Of a stretch of 64,000 nt of DNA, positions 60,682 to 64,000 are shown one piece after another (within the stretch, counting starts at the first letter, position 1; each line of letters begins with the position of its first letter). Origin of the DNA: JAEUUM01 sp038326165. GTDB lineage: Bacteria; Bacteroidota; Bacteroidia; Chitinophagales; Saprospiraceae. The stretch covers positions 1 through 64,000 of the forward strand of contig JBBQJT010000001.1 of the NCBI GenBank assembly GCA_038326165.1. The letters are read 5' to 3'. The position numbers and the translations under genes are program-made. The notes beneath the pieces were generated by a model, which saw only the letters and a program-made list of their open reading frames with translations, did no database searches and had not been told where the DNA came from.

Positions 60682-61797
60682 TTATTTTTGCTCCGTTGCA
60701 GCTGCTGGAGGAGGATTGGCAATTAGAAATCCAAAAACCATAGGTAGATGAACTACAAGACCTTTATCGTTTTTAACTAAGATATTTTGGAAATAAATAG
60801 TAGTTCTGTCTTCAATTTTACTAAAAATATCGAGTAGTTTAGGATCATCCCATTTTTGAGCAATCACCCTGAACACTTCACCTCGATCAGGCACGATAAT
60901 TAACTCGCACTGTTCTAAGGTAATTGCCGTTGATGGCACGTTGATATTGAATGGTTTGCCGTAATTTTCTTTCCATACTTGAACTGAATGGTTTTGACTA
61001 ATTGGTGCCGCATTCATTGATCCCCAACTGGCACTTACACTGTATTCTTGGGCAACAGCAATCTCTGAATACATATAAATTGGCTGTGTTTTGAGTTTAG
61101 ACAAGTTAATAGTTGATGAAACGTCATCTGCTGGCCAAAAATCTTCTCCAGCTTTGATATAGCGTTGTTTTGTTGTGTATCCCGGGATGTGAAGGATATC
61201 ATATTTGCTTTTGTTTTTGTAAATGGCAACGAGTGACTTATTTGCTGCAACTGTGGTATCTGCTTTTAGTAGCGACTTTTTTAGATTACCAACCAGTTGC
61301 CAAGAAAATATCTCCGAATCATTATTAAACTGGGGAAATATTGGAGCTTTGAATGGTTGGTTAGGATCTTTTATATACAATGCTGCACTGTTGATGGCAA
61401 ATCCATTGGCTTCGCCAACAGTTTGAAAAGTGATATTATCAGAAACATCAAGTTTGTCCTTGATACTATTCAAAATCTCTTGAGGAATTTTGCTGTCCTT
61501 ATCGAGGTCTAATGTATATGAAATCAAACCTTGGCTTTGATCCCTTTTGTTTGGCATATAATAAAGGACCAGTCTCTTGCCAAGAACAGGTGTACCATTA
61601 TTGTAAATACTAATTGTTCCAGATATCGCTGAAAGTGCCTCCTCCTTGTAAAGCTCCACACGACCATTAAAATTATCAGCTGTGACCATTTTTAAGGGGA
61701 TTTTTATTTCTCCAACTTGTAGTTTATAACTATTTTGAGCAAATCCTAATGTTGTAAAAAACATTGCAGCAACATAAATTATGTTTTTGACTTTCAT
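60682..61797 (-). CDS. Secreted protein of unknown function, 371 aa
   Basis: Signal peptide MKVKNIIYVAAMFFTTLGFA ends at AQ. The mature region is beta-rich without known motifs: YKLQVGEIKIPLKMVTADNF, EALSAISGTISIYNNGTPVL, ALYIKDPNQPFKAPIFPQFN, and LVGNLKKSLLKADTTVAAN. A late segment EQCELIIVPDRGEVFRVIAQ, then WDDPKLLDIFSKIEDR could be a small separate module. The protein ends with a short proline/alanine tail (ANPPPAAATEQK). I do not recognise the family. It stands alone, convergent with the cytochrome gene. Confidence 0.7.
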   Translation of the reverse strand: MKVKNIIYVAAMFFTTLGFAQNSYKLQVGEIKIPLKMVTADNFNGRVELYKEEALSAISGTISIYNNGTPVLGKRLVLYYMPNKRDQSQGLISYTLDLDKDSKIPQEILNSIKDKLDVSDNITFQTVGEANGFAINSAALYIKDPNQPFKAPIFPQFNNDSEIFSWQLVGNLKKSLLKADTTVAANKSLVAIYKNKSKYDILHIPGYTTKQRYIKAGEDFWPADDVSSTINLSKLKTQPIYMYSEIAVAQEYSVSASWGSMNAAPISQNHSVQVWKENYGKPFNINVPSTAITLEQCELIIVPDRGEVFRVIAQKWDDPKLLDIFSKIEDRTTIYFQNILVKNDKGLVVHLPMVFGFLIANPPPAAATEQK

Positions 61798-61992
61798 ATC
61801 GTAAAAAGTTATTTAATGCAAAGAAACGGAATTTTTGTTGATTGGGTTTTCAAAAATCCTTCTTCTCTGATTTTTAACATGATTTTAGCATATCAATGAC
61901 CATTTGAGTTTATGAATATATACCTCTGGTATAAATCAATGAAAAATTCATCTATCCAAAACCCATTTTAACTTAATTGCGTAAAATAGTTT

Positions 61993-62718
61993 ATGAAAAA
62001 TAAAGGATTGGACTTTGCGTTCAAATTAACTGTTCTTACAGTTTTAATATTTGGAACTATATCTCTTATTGTCGGATGCAATACTTCTGGCAAGACAGAT
62101 TCAGGAATTATAAGTTTCGTCATCATTCCTGAGGCTACAGATACCTCAATGAATCCATTGCTTACTGGATTTTTAACAAGTATGAAATATGACATGGCTT
62201 CTGATGGTAAAAAGGCTGTAGTTTATTCACAAAATATGCAAGGTAAACTCCGCAAGTTTTTGATAAACGGTAAAGCAGGCCAAATATGGTATGCTGAGGA
62301 CAGTTATGGAAAATTCAAAGTTGAGGTTTCTAATTTGAACCTTCAAAATATCTTAGATAAGAACAAAAATGGATACAAGGTGAATAAGGCTAAGACTAAA
62401 GAGATATTGGGATTCAAGTGTTATTTGGTTACCTTAAACGTGGGTGCAAATGACGATTTACAGAAAATTGAAGCTTATGTTACTGACAAAATTGATTTTG
62501 GGTTCAAGCAACCACTTGGTTTTAACCTTGATATACCTGGGCTTGATGATACAATTCTTGAAGCAAAATTTATTCCTGAAAAAGTAAGTGCAAAAAACAT
62601 TGGCTTTACATTAGCTGCTAAAAATTTCACTAAGTCACCACCAAAAGAGCTGCTTGAACAACCTGGCGACGAGGATTTTGAATCAATTACTTTTGAAAGC
62701 TATGTGGGAAAGAATTAG
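61993..62718 (+). CDS. Lipoprotein, DUF4412-like
   Basis: A 241-aa lipoprotein (MKNKGLDFAFKLTVLTVLIF, then GTISLIVGC). The body has a strand-rich core with VVYSQNMQGKLRKFLINGKA, KTKEILGFKCYLVTLNV (G-F-x-C) and EAYVTDKIDF, matching the pattern of DUF4412-type outer-membrane or periplasmic proteins (a K-x-G-x-x-C-x-x-Y block). Function unknown. It converges with ychF, with a 4-bp overlap. Confidence 0.65.
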   Translation: MKNKGLDFAFKLTVLTVLIFGTISLIVGCNTSGKTDSGIISFVIIPEATDTSMNPLLTGFLTSMKYDMASDGKKAVVYSQNMQGKLRKFLINGKAGQIWYAEDSYGKFKVEVSNLNLQNILDKNKNGYKVNKAKTKEILGFKCYLVTLNVGANDDLQKIEAYVTDKIDFGFKQPLGFNLDIPGLDDTILEAKFIPEKVSAKNIGFTLAAKNFTKSPPKELLEQPGDEDFESITFESYVGKN

Positions 62719-63812
62719 ACATTGAAACGGAAATGCATCACATCTCCATCCAAAACAAGATATTCCTTTCCTTCAACCCCCATTTTACCAGCCTCTTTTA
62801 CAGCGGCTTCTGATTCGTACTTTACGTAATCCTCATAGTGGATGACTTCTGCTCTTATAAAACCTTTTTCAAAATCGGTGTGAATCACTCCAGCAGCGCC
62901 AGGTGCCAATGTTCCTTTTTTGATAGTCCAGGCTCTAACCTCCTTAACTCCTGCAGTAAAATAGGTAATCAAGTTCAGTAAAGAATAGGCTGAACGAATT
63001 ATCTTATTAACACCGGCTTCTTGCAAGTCCATTTCACTTAAAAAAGCTTCACGATCCTCACGGCTTTCCAACTCTGCTATCTGAGATTCTATTTCAGCAG
63101 AAATGTAGATAACTTCTGCTTTTTCGGGGGCAACAAGTTCTTGGAATTTAGCAGTATGCTGATTCCCAGTGTTGGCTGAAGCCTCATCTACATTGCACAC
63201 ATATAAAATTGGCTTACCGGTCAACAACATCATTTCATTGATAATCTCCTTGCCAAGATCATCTGCATCAAAAGATCTCGCTGGCTTTCCAGATTCAAGA
63301 TGCTTGATGATTTGTTCCATGATCTCTACGCCTCTTTTTTCCTCTGAACTTCCACTTTTAGCTATTTTACGCTGTTTGTCAATCCGCTTTTCAAGCGTTT
63401 CAAGGTCTTTGAATATAAGCTCTAGATCAATAATTTCTTTGTCTCGTACAGGGTTTACACTCCCATCAACATGTACCACATTATCATCTTCAAAGCAACG
63501 AACTACATGTATGATAGCATCAACCTCCCGGATATTGGCTAGGAACTGATTTCCAAGTCCTTCGCCTTTGCTTGCCCCTTTGATTAAGCCAGCAATATCA
63601 AGAATTTCTATGCTAGTTGGAAGTACTTTTTGAGGTTGAACCAACTCTTCTAATTTATTTAGTCTTGGATCAGGTACCGTTATCACCCCCAAATTAGGTT
63701 CCTTCGTGGCAAATGGATAATTAGCTGCTAATGCCTTAGCTGATGTTAAAGCATTAAAAAGTGTTGATTTTCCTACATTTGGCAAGCCTACAATTCCACA
63801 TTTTAAACCCAT
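62715..63812 (-). CDS. ychF: Redox-regulated ATPase YchF (Obg-like)
   Basis: A 365-aa GTPase-fold ATPase: GLPNVGKSTLFNALTSAKAL is Walker A; IEILDIAGLIKGASKGEGLG is the switch. The characteristic NVDEASANTG (family-specific N-V-x-E) and a TGS domain (TAGVKEVRAWTIKKGTLAPG, then DGDVMHFRFNV) complete the protein. It binds ribosomes and ATP. A -7 box (63841-63848) lies 28 bp before the ATG on the minus strand. Confidence 0.97.
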   Translation of the reverse strand: MGLKCGIVGLPNVGKSTLFNALTSAKALAANYPFATKEPNLGVITVPDPRLNKLEELVQPQKVLPTSIEILDIAGLIKGASKGEGLGNQFLANIREVDAIIHVVRCFEDDNVVHVDGSVNPVRDKEIIDLELIFKDLETLEKRIDKQRKIAKSGSSEEKRGVEIMEQIIKHLESGKPARSFDADDLGKEIINEMMLLTGKPILYVCNVDEASANTGNQHTAKFQELVAPEKAEVIYISAEIESQIAELESREDREAFLSEMDLQEAGVNKIIRSAYSLLNLITYFTAGVKEVRAWTIKKGTLAPGAAGVIHTDFEKGFIRAEVIHYEDYVKYESEAAVKEAGKMGVEGKEYLVLDGDVMHFRFNV

Positions 63813-63840
63813 AACCTTAAATATTATTTAAATTGAGGCG

Positions 63841-63848
63841 CAAAGGTA
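63841..63848 (-). promoter_or_regulatory. -7 box (TACCTTTG) of ychF
   Basis: CAAAGGTA on the plus strand reads TACCTTTG on the minus strand, matching TAnnTTTG, 28 bp ahead of the ATG. Confidence 0.45.
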
Positions 63849-63946
63849 AGTTCTTCCTTGCTGAAGTGCTATTTTAGAGGGTTTATTTGAATCAAGTTTT
63901 TATTGAAACTTTAAATCATCGTTTAATTTTGTTAAATATTTCGATC

Positions 63947-64000
63947 ATGGCCCACATAAAATCTTTTGTAATTGTTGTATTTTTTCTGTGCTCAATTCAA
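63947..64000 (+). CDS. Start of an exported protein (cut by window end)
   Basis: ATG 63947 begins MAHIKSFVIVVFFLCSIQ, the first 18 residues of a probable signal peptide, running off the window edge. Nothing more can be said. Confidence 0.45.
   Translation, partial: MAHIKSFVIVVFFLCSIQ

Overview
The window is AT-rich DNA that looks like a chromosome segment of a Bacteroidota bacterium, most likely Saprospiria/Chitinophagia-like. The reasons are five secreted proteins with type IX secretion (T9SS) C-terminal sorting domains, one of them the gliding-motility type B (CHU_C) form, many small lipoproteins, Bacteroidota-style -7 promoter boxes (TAnnTTTG) and a parA-parB-DUF5683 cluster. The genus-level placement is inference.

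Region 1 (1-9300) is accessory. It is a string of single small genes and gene wrecks: an S41 peptidase tail, a vWA pseudogene, a VOC protein, an ABM monooxygenase, a lipocalin-like pseudogene, an SRPBCC protein, tiny membrane proteins, an isoprenylcysteine-methyltransferase-like protein, two uncharacterised pseudogenes and an AraC pseudogene. Almost every gene is followed by a structured non-coding repeat from a few families (called A and B here, plus a 5' leader-like element C/D). The layout resembles a gene-cassette array, but no integrase is in the window. At least five of these genes are broken by in-frame stops or frameshifts. A 170-bp, hairpin-rich repeat next to family A recurs about 20 kb away.

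Region 2 (9300-16300) holds small stress-type membrane proteins (YtxH-like and others), a secreted DUF2541-like protein, and an AsmA-like/DUF748 giant followed at 4 bp by a YihY/BrkB membrane protein.

Region 3 (16600-25500) holds a double-domain ice-binding (DUF3494) T9SS protein behind an 11-bp tandem repeat, and a beta-helix T9SS protein. A minus-strand block follows: geranylgeranyl reductase, 2[4Fe-4S] ferredoxin, homogentisate-phytyltransferase-like UbiA and a DadA-like oxidase. A decayed copy of the beta-helix protein's sorting domain lies at 25041-25246.

Region 4 (25500-41500) holds RecQ, a repeat-built secreted protein, a lipoprotein, a 1074-aa Cys-repeat adhesin-like T9SS type B protein, an amino-acid permease, a TlpA-like lipoprotein, a three-part TIR-like/TPR/short-chain-dehydrogenase fusion, a TonB receptor and another T9SS protein.

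Region 5 (41500-64000) is largely housekeeping. It has a tightly packed minus-strand operon (MBL hydrolase, ParA, ParB, MarC, DUF5683), an FMN reductase overlapping an orphan peptide-binding lipoprotein, and a dockerin-like T9SS protein. A long plus-strand run follows: LipB, hypothetical, thioesterase, M50 protease, mini-membrane protein, WbqC, S9 peptidase, M1 peptidase, RarA and acyl-CoA dehydrogenase, closed by a clear terminator. The window ends with a MauG-type dihaem lipoprotein, a CX4CH cytochrome lipoprotein, two secreted unknowns, YchF, and the first codons of another exported protein. No tRNA, rRNA, CRISPR array or intact insertion sequence was seen.
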